DNA of 64,000 nucleotides from Leifsonia sp. C5G2 (GTDB taxonomy: Bacteria; Actinomycetota; Actinomycetes; Actinomycetales; Microbacteriaceae): assembly GCF_013359685.1 (NCBI RefSeq), contig NZ_JABFMV010000015.1, positions 1-64,000 on the forward strand, in the 5' to 3' direction. The notes under the pieces were generated by a model. The model saw nothing but the letters and a program-made list of their open reading frames with translations, had not been told where the DNA came from and did no database searches. Numbering within the stretch: the first letter of the stretch is position 1; each line of letters opens with the position of its first letter. Positions 1 to 8,116 of the stretch are shown here, one piece after another. The translations under genes were made by a program, and so were the position numbers.

Positions 1-24
1 GGCGGGCGGGGTGGCGTCGGACAT
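1..24 (-). CDS. 5' end of an unidentified gene leaving the window
   Basis: An ATG at base 24 on the minus strand opens a frame (MSDATPPA) that runs off the window edge. A purine-rich AGAGAGAGG stretch lies just upstream on the same strand as a plausible ribosome binding site. It is divergent from the peptide/JmjC operon. Only eight codons are visible, so no function can be given. Confidence 0.4.
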
Positions 25-227
25 GGCGGTGCCTCTCTCTTGTGAAGGGGGATGGTGCCGGCGGACGGTGTGGCGGCAGGAACAGCCTCCCCCGGGTCGC
101 CGGAAGCGGCCAAAACGTCTTGCGAAATGTGACGGCCGACGTTCACCCGGCGGCTCTTACGACCGCGCTGGGCCGCGCGTAGTGTGAGCGTCACAGCGCG
201 ACCAGCGCGGTCAGGACGGGAGACGGA

Positions 228-482
228 ATGAGCGACATCGACGACGACGACATCAGCACCGAAGCGACCGGCGGCGGCGAGGGCCCGGCGGACGGCGGCG
301 CCAACCCCGGCGGCCACGACGGCGGAGCCGACGGATCGGCCGCGGGCGAAGGCCCGGCCGACGGCGGCGCCAACCCCGGCGGCCACGACGGCGGAGCCGA
401 CGGATCGGCCGCGGGCGAAGGCCCGGCCGACGGCGGCGCCAACCCGGGCGGCCACGACGGCGGAGCCGACGGGTCCGCTTGA
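228..482 (+). CDS. 84-residue Gly/Asp-rich tandem-repeat peptide, possible multi-core precursor or hydroxylase substrate
   Basis: A short acidic leader (residues 1-16, MSDIDDDDISTEATGG) is followed by three head-to-tail copies of a 23-residue unit, residues 17-39, 40-62 and 63-84. Each unit contains PADGGANPGGHDGGADGS. There is no cysteine, aromatic residue, signal peptide or membrane segment. The ATG follows GGGAGACGG. The stop TGA (480-482) overlaps the ATG of the JmjC gene by one base, so the two are probably translationally coupled. Leader plus repeated cores next to an Fe(II)/2-oxoglutarate hydroxylase is the layout of a ribosomally made, post-translationally modified peptide. This is inference: it could instead be a small protein that the oxygenase hydroxylates for other reasons. 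I recognise no characterised family. Confidence 0.75.
   Translation: MSDIDDDDISTEATGGGEGPADGGANPGGHDGGADGSAAGEGPADGGANPGGHDGGADGSAAGEGPADGGANPGGHDGGADGSA
276..479 (+). repeat. Three in-frame tandem 69-bp repeats in the peptide gene
   Basis: Copies lie at 276-344, 345-413 and 414-479; the last lacks the final alanine codon. Differences between copies, such as GAG/GAA, GCG/GCC, CCC/CCG and GGA/GGG, are all synonymous. The amino-acid unit is identical in all three. This indicates either very recent amplification or purifying selection on each unit. Confidence 0.95.
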
Positions 483-1888
483 TGGCGACGGACGGGCGCG
501 GGCCGGGCGACCGGCCCGCGCTTTCGCGTTGCGTGCCTGTCGGCCGAGCGGAATTCGCCGCCGGCCACTGGGGGCGCCGCCCGCTGTTCACGCGAGCAGC
601 GGATCTCGGTGAGGACTTCTCCGACCTGTTCAGCCTCGACGCGGTCGATGAGCTCGTGTCGTCGCGCGCACTGCGCACCCCGTTCGTCCGCATGGCGAAG
701 GAGGGCACGGTGCTGCCGGCCGCCCGCTTCACCGGCCCGGGCGGCTTCGGCGCCGAGGTGGCCGACCAGCTCGACGCCGCGAAGGTGCTGGCCGAGTTCG
801 CCGACGGCGCGACGCTCGTGCTGCAGGGCCTGCACCGCACCTGGCCGCCGATCGCGGAGTTCTCGCGCCGGCTGGCGGAGGAGCTGGGGCATCCGGCCCA
901 GGTGAACGCGTACATCACCCCGGCGTCGTCCCGCGGTTTCGACCCGCACTACGACGTGCACGACGTGTTCGTGCTGCAGATCGCGGGCGAGAAGCACTGG
1001 CGCATCCACGAGCCGGTGCACGTGGACCCGCTCCGCGACCAGCCGTGGAGCGACCACCGCGCCGAGGTGGCCGCGCGGGTGCAGGAGCAGCCGACCATCG
1101 ACGAGACGTTCCGCCCCGGCGACGCGCTGTACCTGCCGCGTGGCTGGATCCACTCGGCGGAGGCGCTGGGCGGGGTGTCCGTGCACCTCACGATCGGCGT
1201 GGCCGCCTACACGCGGCACGACGTGGTGCAGGAGGCCGTGGCGCGGGCCGCGGACACGGCCGAGCTCCGCGCGTCGCTCCCCCTGGGCTTCGACCCGGCG
1301 GACCCGTCCGCGGTCGCACCCGTCGTCGAACAGACGGTGGAGGCGCTCATCGCGGCCCTCGCCGACCCGTCGGCGCGGGAGGCGGTCGCGGCCGCTGTAT
1401 CCGAGCGGCTGCGCCGCCGGCGGCGTTCGGACTCGCCGGCTGCACCCGTGCGCCCGCTCGCGACGATCGCCGCCGCCGACGGCATGGGTCCGGACACGGT
1501 GGTGGTCGTGCGGCCGGGGCTCGGCGCCGACGTGACGGTGGAGGTGGAGACGGTGACCGTGCGGCTCCCGACCAAGAAGGTCGCGCTGCCGATCGCCGCG
1601 CGCGCGGCCGTCGAGACGCTGCTGTCGGGACGGCCGGTCGCCGTCGGCGCCTTGCCGCTGGACGAGCGGTCCGCCGTGGTGGTCGCACGACGGCTGCTCC
1701 GCGAGGGGATCGTCGTGTCGGCGGACGGCAGAACCGGCCCGGGTGCGGTCGGCACGGAGGGCGACGCAGGCGCGGTCGGCCCGGCCGACGCGGGTGCGGG
1801 CGAGTTCGACCTCGCGGACGAGGCCGGCGTCTTGTCGGACGGCGAGCGCAGCGCCACCGCGGACTTCGGAACCGCGTCGGCGACGTGA
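482..1888 (+). CDS. JmjC-domain cupin, ribosomal-oxygenase-like protein hydroxylase
   Basis: Predicted Fe(II)/2-oxoglutarate-dependent hydroxylase of 468 residues, cytosolic. The facial triad is visible: H156-x-D158 in FDPHYDVHD and H224 in LPRGWIHSAE. The K in GEKHWRIH, about 18 residues after the HxD, may help bind co-substrate. Downstream of the cupin comes a helical region, then a basic segment near residue 310 and a C-terminal stretch around residues 340-420 resembling the winged-helix tail of ribosomal oxygenases (YcfD, MINA53, NO66). Those enzymes hydroxylate Arg or His in ribosomal proteins; NO66 and MINA53 act on histidine. A TTG at 479 could extend it by one codon; I prefer the ATG at 482, which overlaps the peptide stop. 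The stop overlaps the next gene's GTG by four bases. Acting on the repeat peptide, possibly its HD motif, is inference. Confidence 0.88.
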   Translation: MATDGRGPGDRPALSRCVPVGRAEFAAGHWGRRPLFTRAADLGEDFSDLFSLDAVDELVSSRALRTPFVRMAKEGTVLPAARFTGPGGFGAEVADQLDAAKVLAEFADGATLVLQGLHRTWPPIAEFSRRLAEELGHPAQVNAYITPASSRGFDPHYDVHDVFVLQIAGEKHWRIHEPVHVDPLRDQPWSDHRAEVAARVQEQPTIDETFRPGDALYLPRGWIHSAEALGGVSVHLTIGVAAYTRHDVVQEAVARAADTAELRASLPLGFDPADPSAVAPVVEQTVEALIAALADPSAREAVAAAVSERLRRRRRSDSPAAPVRPLATIAAADGMGPDTVVVVRPGLGADVTVEVETVTVRLPTKKVALPIAARAAVETLLSGRPVAVGALPLDERSAVVVARRLLREGIVVSADGRTGPGAVGTEGDAGAVGPADAGAGEFDLADEAGVLSDGERSATADFGTASAT

Positions 1889-2844
1889 CCGGAGCACCGT
1901 CTGGCCCACCGTCGGGCGCACCGTCCAGCCCGGCGAGCGGCGCGGGTGTGGTGCCCGGGTGGCTGCCGTGCAGCGACCGGGCCCTGGAGCGCGGCGACCC
2001 GCTGGCCGGGACCGCCGGTTTCGGCGAGCGCTGGCTCCTGGTCGAGCTGGAGTCGGGGTGGGGGCGCCACGCGTTCTTCGACTCGGACCTCGATCCCGCG
2101 CTCGGCGCCCGGATCGTCGCCCGCGCCGAGGCGGCCGGCCTCCGCCCCCTCGCCATCCGGCGCACGCGGTTGCGCGCTCCGGAGCGGCGCGACCAGTCGT
2201 CCTGGCGCTGGGCGCTGGTCGACTCACGCCCGGGCCGCGAGGAGGTCCGCTGGGGGCGGGTCTCCGACCCGGCCGAGCTGCTGACCCTGCCGCTGGACGG
2301 GTCGGCGGGCGAGCGGAGCGACGCTCCGATCGTCGCCGTCTGCGCGCATGCCCGGCACGACCAGTGCTGTGCCGTGCGCGGGCGCCCGGTGGTCGAGGCG
2401 CTGGCCGCGCGGCATCCCGAGCTCACCTGGGAGTGCTCGCACCTCGGTGGGGACCGGTTCGCCGCGACGATGATCCTCTTCCCCCACGGACTGCTCTACG
2501 GTCGCGTGGACGCCGAGCGGGCCGAGACCGTCGTCGCCCGCTATGCGGAGCGCCGGGTCCTGCCCGACCTCCTCCGCGGACGGACGTCGCTGAGCACGGC
2601 CGCCCAGGCCGCCGAGGCCTCCGCGCGGACCTCCACCGGCGACGACAGGATCGACGCCTTCCGGGTGTTGTCGGAGCACCCGCACCCGCACGGCTGGACC
2701 GTCGAGCTCGAGCACGGCGACGAACGGCTGACGGTGGAGGTCGGAGAACGTCTCTCCGAGCCGCTGCTGAGCACGTGCGCGGCCACCATCGCTCACCCCG
2801 TGCGCGAGTTCGTCCCGGTCTCGGTCACGCGCGCCGGGCGCTGA
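1885..2844 (+). CDS. Suc_Fer-like thioredoxin-fold [2Fe-2S] protein
   Basis: A 319-residue protein of the sucrase/ferredoxin-like (Suc_Fer-like) family, related to yeast Apd1/Aim32. The GTG start overlaps the JmjC stop (GTGA). The diagnostic motifs are C153-A-H155-A-R-H158-D-Q-C161-C162 and E-C184-S-H186-L-G-G-D190-R-F. In Apd1-type proteins the cluster is held by two Cys and two His, the latter in HxxGH. Here the second His position is Asp190 and an extra Cys184 sits two residues before His186, so the ligand set may differ. Its place as the last gene of the operon suggests it passes electrons to the JmjC enzyme, keeping iron reduced, or modifies the peptide itself. That role is inferred. Confidence 0.85.
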   Translation: MTGAPSGPPSGAPSSPASGAGVVPGWLPCSDRALERGDPLAGTAGFGERWLLVELESGWGRHAFFDSDLDPALGARIVARAEAAGLRPLAIRRTRLRAPERRDQSSWRWALVDSRPGREEVRWGRVSDPAELLTLPLDGSAGERSDAPIVAVCAHARHDQCCAVRGRPVVEALAARHPELTWECSHLGGDRFAATMILFPHGLLYGRVDAERAETVVARYAERRVLPDLLRGRTSLSTAAQAAEASARTSTGDDRIDAFRVLSEHPHPHGWTVELEHGDERLTVEVGERLSEPLLSTCAATIAHPVREFVPVSVTRAGR

Positions 2845-2881
2845 CCCGGCATCGCGCTGACCCGGCCTTGCACTGACCCGG
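2841..2881. repeat. Three CTGACCCGG direct repeats with a 16-nt period
   Basis: CTGACCCGG occurs at 2841-2849, 2857-2865 and 2873-2881. The first includes the TGA stop codon of the Suc_Fer-like gene; the last ends just before the converging VOC gene. The pattern looks like a degenerate local duplication. It is not a hairpin, and no terminator is evident here. Confidence 0.6.
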
Positions 2882-2883
2882 GC

Positions 2884-3306
2884 TCAGGCGTTCTGCTCCG
2901 CGCGCGTGGACTGCAGGATGCGGACCATGTTGCCGGACGGATCGCGGAAGGCGCAGTCCCGCGGGCCCCACGGCTGGTCGATCGGCTCCTGGAGCACCTC
3001 CGCACCGGCGGCGCGCACGCGTTCGAAGGCGGCGTCGATGTCGTCGCTGCGGAAGACGATCGGGCTCATCGCGCCCTTCACGACGAGCTGCTGCAGCGCG
3101 TCGCCGTCGGCCTGCGACCGGCCCGCGTAGGCGTCGCTGAGGACGACGGCCGCGTCATCCGCGCCGGCGACGCCCAGCGTGACCCAGCGGTGGTCGCCGG
3201 AGGTGACGTCCTGGAGGACGTCGAGGCCGAGGGCGTCGCGGTAGAACGCGAGCGACTCCTCCGGGTCGAGGACGGTGATCTGCGAGTACTGGAGTGAAAC
3301 GGTCAT
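2884..3306 (-). CDS. VOC superfamily (glyoxalase/bleomycin-resistance-like) protein
   Basis: A 140-residue single-repeat VOC protein. The N-terminal half carries YSQITVLDPEESLAFYRDALG and the C-terminal half ends in the typical FRDPSGNMVRILQ strand. VOC proteins bind a divalent metal and act as lyases, dioxygenases or resistance proteins; the substrate cannot be read from the sequence. The gene converges on the peptide/JmjC operon. An AraC-type regulator follows upstream on the same strand, a common pairing. The start has no Shine-Dalgarno sequence but lies six bases after TAGAGT, indicating a leaderless mRNA. Confidence 0.9.
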   Translation of the reverse strand: MTVSLQYSQITVLDPEESLAFYRDALGLDVLQDVTSGDHRWVTLGVAGADDAAVVLSDAYAGRSQADGDALQQLVVKGAMSPIVFRSDDIDAAFERVRAAGAEVLQEPIDQPWGPRDCAFRDPSGNMVRILQSTRAEQNA

Positions 3307-3312
3307 GAGTCG

Positions 3313-3318
3313 ACTCTA
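3313..3318 (-). promoter_or_regulatory. -10 element of a leaderless promoter for the VOC gene
   Basis: TAGAGT on the minus strand, then exactly six bases, then ATG at 3306. The TANNNT-N6-start arrangement recurs across this window. Confidence 0.55.
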
Positions 3319-3401
3319 GGAAGCCGGGACCGGGGGCGCTTCTCCAAAACTGCTTTCTGTGGAGAGCCGGGGGGATGCGCCGGCTGTGGACGGTCGGGCC
3401 G

Positions 3402-3809
3402 CTAGGACGCCCGGCTCCGGACCGGACGGGTGCGCTGTTTGGCGATGCAGTCCGGCATGGCACGCACCGCCTCGTGCTCGCGTGCCCGGTATTCGGTCGG
3501 TGTCATTCCGACGATCTCGCTGAACTTCGAACTGAACGAGCCGAGCGAGGTACAGCCGACCGCCATGCAGGCGTCGGTCACGCTCATCCCGCCGCGAAGG
3601 AGCGCCATCGCACGTTCGATCCGCCGCGTCATCAGGTAGCTGTACGGCGTCTCGCCGTACGCGGCGCGGAACTGCCGGGAGAAGTGGGCGGGCGACATGA
3701 AGGCGCGCGAGGCCATGGTCGGGACGTCGAGCGGCTTCGCGTAGTCGCGGTCGATCAGGTCCCGGGCCCGGCGCAGGTGCGCGAGCGTCTGCAGCTCCTC
3801 CGGTGACAC
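3402..3809 (-). CDS. AraC-family helix-turn-helix regulator, DNA-binding domain only
   Basis: A 135-residue protein that is essentially the AraC/XylS double HTH. HTH1 is around residues 27-50 (MASRAFMSPAHFSRQF). HTH2 is around residues 75-100 (VTDACMAVGCTSLGSFSSKF), followed by the signature GMTPTEYRA. There is no separate ligand-binding domain. The GTG start at 3809 lacks a Shine-Dalgarno sequence but lies six bases after TACGCT, consistent with a leaderless message. The adjacent VOC gene on the same strand is its likely partner or target; that link is inferred. Confidence 0.9.
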   Translation of the reverse strand: MSPEELQTLAHLRRARDLIDRDYAKPLDVPTMASRAFMSPAHFSRQFRAAYGETPYSYLMTRRIERAMALLRGGMSVTDACMAVGCTSLGSFSSKFSEIVGMTPTEYRAREHEAVRAMPDCIAKQRTRPVRSRAS

Positions 3810-3815
3810 GGCACG

Positions 3816-3821
3816 AGCGTA
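3816..3821 (-). promoter_or_regulatory. -10 element of a leaderless promoter for the AraC gene
   Basis: TACGCT on the minus strand, followed by six bases and the GTG start at 3809. Confidence 0.5.
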
Positions 3822-3897
3822 ACATCGTGGCCGTCGCGAGCGTCAGCCCCGGCGTCGCGGCGCCACGAGCGTCCAGACCGAGCGTCGCGCCCGACGC

Positions 3898-6800
3898 TCA
3901 CCCGACCGGAACCCCGGCGAGCCGGCCCGCGGGCTCGACCAGCCGGATGAAGCCGCTCAGCTCGCTCACCCCGGCCGGCGTGGTCGGGAGGAACTCGGTC
4001 AGCTCCGGCGAGTGGACCAGGTAGGCGGCCCACTTGGCGCGGGAGATGGCGACGTTGAGACGGTTCTTCATCAGCAGGAAGGACATGCCGCGCGGCACGT
4101 CCGCCGCCGACGAGGCGGCGAGGCTGACGATCGCGATGACGGCCTCCTGCCCTTGGAACTTGTCCACGGTGCCGACCCGGACGCCGCGGTAGCCCTCCGC
4201 GTCGAGCAGCGCGCGCACCTCGGCCAGTTGGGCGTTGTACGGCGTGACGACGATCACGTCGTCTTCGCCGAGGGGGTCGTCGTCGCGGTGCGAGGCCGGG
4301 TCGGTCCAGGAGCGCCCGAGCAGGTCGCGCACCAGAGCGACCACCGCCTCCGCCTCCTCGGGCGACGCGGTCGCGTTGCCGACGTGCAGGACGGGCACGG
4401 GATGCACTCCGGGCTCGACGCCGCCGAGCTCCCGTTCCGAAGCGCCGGCGTGTGCGCGCAGCTTGCCCTCGTACGACAGCTGAGAGACCGCGGAGGCGAG
4501 CGCCGGGTGCATGCGGCGCGTCTCCGCCAGGAAGTACCCGAACTCGGGCGGGAGAACGTCGTGCCCATCGCTGATCCAGCCCAGCGCCGAGCCGTCGACG
4601 GGTTCGGGATGACGCCCCTGGCTGACCTGCGGCAACTGCTGCGGGTCCCCGAGCAGCAGCAGGTTCTTCGCCGCGACGCCGACCGCGATGGTCGACGCGA
4701 GGGAGAACTGGCCCGCCTCGTCGACGACGAGCAGATCGAGGCTGCCGCGCGGAACACGTGCGGGGTTGGCGAAGTCCCACGCCGTTCCGCCGAGCACGAA
4801 TCCACGGCCTTCGTTGACGCCCGCGAACTCCAGGTGCCCATTGGCGGGCAGCGGGGTGAACCGGTGCCCGACGGCGTCCGCCGACTCCGGATCGTCGGCG
4901 CGTGCTCCGCCGCTCGGCACCTTGCCGACCTGCTCGGGTGCGACTCCCGCCGAGACGACGCGGTCGAGCAGGTTCTCGACGACGGCGTGCGACTGCGCGA
5001 CGACGCCGACCTTCCAGCCGTGCTCGGCGACGAGGCGCTCGATGACGTGGGCGCCCAGGTACGACTTGCCCGTGCCGGGAGGGCCCTGCACTGCGAGGTA
5101 GGAGCGGTCGAGGTCGAGGAGGCTGCTCACGACGGCCGCGGTCCGGTCGTCACCGGCCACCGGCGCCAGCGCCCCGGAGCGTGTGCGCGGCGGCGTCCGG
5201 CGCAGCAGATCGACCGTGGCATCCGTGGGCCACGTGTCGTGGTGACGCGCAATGAGCAGCGCCGTTCCCCACTCGCGGATCGCCTCGCCGAGGCGCCGCG
5301 AGTCGGGCGGTGCGGCCGGTGTGAGCGCGCTCGGCAGGTCGCGGTACGGCGGCACCTCGGGCGGAAGCGTCTCGCGCACGACGATGGACCCCTCGTCGAG
5401 CGCTTCGATGATCGACACGGTGCGCGCGGCCCGGGCACCCGGCTGGGCGCGCGGCTGCCGGAACGGCCCCGGGTACTCGTAGAGCAGGTATGGACCGCTT
5501 CGCTCACTCACCCGCACCGAGCTCCCCGCACCCCACGCGCCCGTCAGCAGCAACTCGCGCCGCTCCACCCGCTGACCCTCGTCGAGGTACCAGTCGCGGA
5601 GCACGACGGCCTGCTCCACCACCAGGACATCGCGGCTCTCGCCCCACTCCTCGATCGGCTGGATGAGACGAGCGAAGTGCGACTGCCAGAAGCTCTTCTG
5701 CTCGCGCCGGTGGAAGTCGATGGCCGCGGCCGCCAGCGCCATGGCCTCCCGGTCGCTGCTGCGGTGCGGATCGAGCGGGTCCCCCGCGAACGCCAGAAGC
5801 CCTGCCCGGAGCGGAGACTCGTCGGGAGCGACGTCGCTCTCCTCCACCGGGCTCGCGCCGATCGGGATGCCGTTCTCGGCCGCCCGCGCCAGAAGCCAGT
5901 CGCGCAGCCGGAGCGTCGATACGCAGTCGTAGCGGTTGTAGTCGCCGATGTCGTCGAGCAGCGGCTGAGCCTCATCGTCGCGGCCGAGCGCGATCAGGTC
6001 GCGCGCGTTCGCGTACTCGGTGATCGAGTCGGCGCCGTTCGTGACCTCGCTCTCCCGCAGCTGGTCGCCCATGTACAGCGGCTCGAGCTTCTTGATCGAG
6101 TACGACCGCGAGCCGACCCGCACAGCCTTGCGCACCAGCGGGTAGAGGTCGACCATGACGCTGTCGCGCAGCAGGCCGTCGACCTCCTCCTCGCCCACGC
6201 CGTGGCGGGCGGCGAGCGAGAGCAGGTGCGTCTGCTCGTAGGCCGCGTAGTGATAGATGTGCATGCCGGGATACGCGGCACGCCGGTCGCGCACGAAGGC
6301 GAGGAACGCCTCCAGCGCCACCCGCTCCGCCGCGAAGTCGTGCGCCCAGAACGCGGTGAAGTTCTCCTCTTGATCGACCAGGCCGAACAGGTAGTCGAGA
6401 TTCCAGCGCTCCCCAGCGCCTTCCGTGTAGAGCGGGTCGCCCTCGAAGTCGAAGAAGATGTCGCCGGGATCGGGCTGCGGCAGCACGGCGAGCACCGGCG
6501 CATTGAACACGCGCACGGGCGGTGGGCTGCCGGGGACGGCCTCCAGCTGCAGCCGCGCCTGCTCGCGCAGGCTTTCCAGCGTGCCCTCGGGGATGCCGTC
6601 GACCGGCCCGGTCGACGCGGCGAGCGCGTCGATCGTGCCGAGCCCCGCCGCGATCAGGTGCTCCCGCTGGGTGACCCGCATCCCGGCGACGAGCAGCACG
6701 TCGCGCGAAGCCTGCACCTCGGCGTCGCACGTGTCGCACCGGCCGTCGACCGTGAAACGGAGGTCGCCCCACGCGACCGGCCCGTCGTCGGCGACGTGCT

Positions 6801-7401
6801 CGTGGATGATGGACAGCAGGCGCGCGCGCCGCTTGCGATACACCGGCTCGATGTCGGAGAGGTGGTGCTCGCTCACCGACCCGTCGCCCAGCAGGAGCTC
6901 GACCGTGTCGTCGACGTCGACCCCCATCCGCCGCAGCTGCTCGGCGTAGGCCGCCAGCTGCAGGAGGGCGGTCACGCGCGCGCTGCGGGCGAGCTTGGAG
7001 TCTTGCACCCGATAGCGCCCGTCCGGCAGCCGGACCACGAAGTCGGCGAAGCCGACGAACGACCCGTCGAAGAATGTCGCCTGGAAGACGACCTCCGCGC
7101 CGCGCTCGAAGGCCTCCGACGTGCGGCGCACGGCCTCGGCGAGACTCTCGGCGGTGAGCTGCGGCGGCCGCTCGATCTCGGCGACACCGGCACCGAAGCG
7201 CTCCCGGTAGCGCTCCAGGATGCGATGCTCGTGCTCGTCGCCCATGCGGGACGACCGCACGTACATCGGGTCCTCGATCTCCTCGGTCTTCTCGAGGCGG
7301 CCCAGCTTCACATCCAGCGTTCGCAGAAAGGCGAACTCGCACTTCGACGCCTCGGTGAGGTCGCTGGCGCTCGTGACGATGACACCGTCGAGCAGGAACA
7401 C
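3898..7401 (-). CDS. TM0106-type RecB-like nuclease fused to an SF1 (DNA2/NAM7-like) helicase
   Basis: An 1167-residue multidomain nucleic-acid enzyme. Residues 1-170 form a RecB-like PD-(D/E)XK nuclease with FADF, VQDSK and the QLAAYAEQL motif. Around residue 222 a CDTC pair precedes a helix-hairpin-helix-like GLGTIDALA segment. From about residue 317 an RNase H-like exonuclease begins (DIFFDFEGDPLY). The C-terminal half is a superfamily 1 helicase with Walker A GPPGTGKS near residue 770, Walker B DEAGQFS near residue 895 and a late VDKFQGQE motif. A GGAAGGGAGG ribosome binding site supports the GTG start. Likely role is DNA repair or degradation of foreign/damaged nucleic acid; the family is poorly characterised. 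It is not part of an obvious defence operon. Confidence 0.9.
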   Translation of the reverse strand: MFLLDGVIVTSASDLTEASKCEFAFLRTLDVKLGRLEKTEEIEDPMYVRSSRMGDEHEHRILERYRERFGAGVAEIERPPQLTAESLAEAVRRTSEAFERGAEVVFQATFFDGSFVGFADFVVRLPDGRYRVQDSKLARSARVTALLQLAAYAEQLRRMGVDVDDTVELLLGDGSVSEHHLSDIEPVYRKRRARLLSIIHEHVADDGPVAWGDLRFTVDGRCDTCDAEVQASRDVLLVAGMRVTQREHLIAAGLGTIDALAASTGPVDGIPEGTLESLREQARLQLEAVPGSPPPVRVFNAPVLAVLPQPDPGDIFFDFEGDPLYTEGAGERWNLDYLFGLVDQEENFTAFWAHDFAAERVALEAFLAFVRDRRAAYPGMHIYHYAAYEQTHLLSLAARHGVGEEEVDGLLRDSVMVDLYPLVRKAVRVGSRSYSIKKLEPLYMGDQLRESEVTNGADSITEYANARDLIALGRDDEAQPLLDDIGDYNRYDCVSTLRLRDWLLARAAENGIPIGASPVEESDVAPDESPLRAGLLAFAGDPLDPHRSSDREAMALAAAAIDFHRREQKSFWQSHFARLIQPIEEWGESRDVLVVEQAVVLRDWYLDEGQRVERRELLLTGAWGAGSSVRVSERSGPYLLYEYPGPFRQPRAQPGARAARTVSIIEALDEGSIVVRETLPPEVPPYRDLPSALTPAAPPDSRRLGEAIREWGTALLIARHHDTWPTDATVDLLRRTPPRTRSGALAPVAGDDRTAAVVSSLLDLDRSYLAVQGPPGTGKSYLGAHVIERLVAEHGWKVGVVAQSHAVVENLLDRVVSAGVAPEQVGKVPSGGARADDPESADAVGHRFTPLPANGHLEFAGVNEGRGFVLGGTAWDFANPARVPRGSLDLLVVDEAGQFSLASTIAVGVAAKNLLLLGDPQQLPQVSQGRHPEPVDGSALGWISDGHDVLPPEFGYFLAETRRMHPALASAVSQLSYEGKLRAHAGASERELGGVEPGVHPVPVLHVGNATASPEEAEAVVALVRDLLGRSWTDPASHRDDDPLGEDDVIVVTPYNAQLAEVRALLDAEGYRGVRVGTVDKFQGQEAVIAIVSLAASSAADVPRGMSFLLMKNRLNVAISRAKWAAYLVHSPELTEFLPTTPAGVSELSGFIRLVEPAGRLAGVPVG

Positions 7402-7545
7402 GGCGACCTCCCTTCCGGCGCGGATGCCCGGGCCGTCAGGCGGCCCCGGCGACCACCTGCTCCAGCAGACTATCGGCGACCTCCGACACGGAACCGTTGT
7501 CCACAGAAACCCGTCGGCGGACCAGGAATCGGCCCGCCTGTGAAG

Positions 7546-8112
7546 TCATTTCGCCTTCGCGGCCGCTTTCATCGCGCGCTTGTGCTCCCGCACCTTGGCC
7601 AGCGAGTCGGCGTCCACGATGTCCGCGACCGAGCGGTACCCGTCGGTGCCGTAGTCCCCCGCGGCCTGCTGCCATCCGGCCGCCTGCAGACCCTTGCGCT
7701 TGCCGAGCAGCGCCAGGAAGATCTTCGCCTTCTGCTCGCCGAACCCCGGCAGCGCCTTCAGCCGGCGCAGCACCTCGGCGCCGTCCGGGTCGCCCTCGGT
7801 CCAGATCGCCGCCGTTTCGCCGCCCCAGTCCGACACGATCGCCGCCGCCAGCGCCTGGACGCGCGTCGCCATCGAGCCCGGGTAGCGATGGACGGCCGGC
7901 GTCTGCTTCATCGCCTCGACGAGCTTCTCCGGGTCGACCGCCGCGATGCTCGCAGGGTCCAGTGCCCCGAGCCGGTCGCGCAGCTTGGCCGGCCCCGCGA
8001 ACGCCGTCTCCATCGGCACCTGCTGGTCGAGCAGCATCCCGGTCAGCAGGGCGAACGGCGACTGGTCGAGCAGGGCGTCCGCCTCGGCGTCGCCGGTGAT
8101 GTTGAGAGCCAT
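7546..8112 (-). CDS. HhH-GPD family base-excision repair protein (DNA glycosylase-like)
   Basis: A 188-residue protein with the helix-hairpin-helix element LKALPGFGEQKAKIFLALLGKR near residues 130-150 and an N-terminal helical half (SPFALLTGMLLDQQVPMETAF) as in short endonuclease III-like proteins. No C-terminal iron-sulfur cysteines are present. The catalytic Asp of larger glycosylases is not obvious in the short loop after the HhH, so enzymatic activity is uncertain. The ATG at 8112 is chosen because the homology begins there; an upstream extension would overlap the neighbouring membrane protein gene. Lysine-rich tail (KRAMKAAAKAK). Confidence 0.85.
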   Translation of the reverse strand: MALNITGDAEADALLDQSPFALLTGMLLDQQVPMETAFAGPAKLRDRLGALDPASIAAVDPEKLVEAMKQTPAVHRYPGSMATRVQALAAAIVSDWGGETAAIWTEGDPDGAEVLRRLKALPGFGEQKAKIFLALLGKRKGLQAAGWQQAAGDYGTDGYRSVADIVDADSLAKVREHKRAMKAAAKAK

Positions 8113-8116
8113 GCGT

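Noticed and set aside
276-479. CRISPR-like repeats
   Set aside because: The repeats are contiguous coding units without unique spacers.
191-2227. 678-residue open frame on the minus strand opposite the JmjC operon
   Set aside because: It is antisense to three well-supported genes, is Arg/Pro-rich low-complexity as expected from GC-rich shadow frames and shows no domain.
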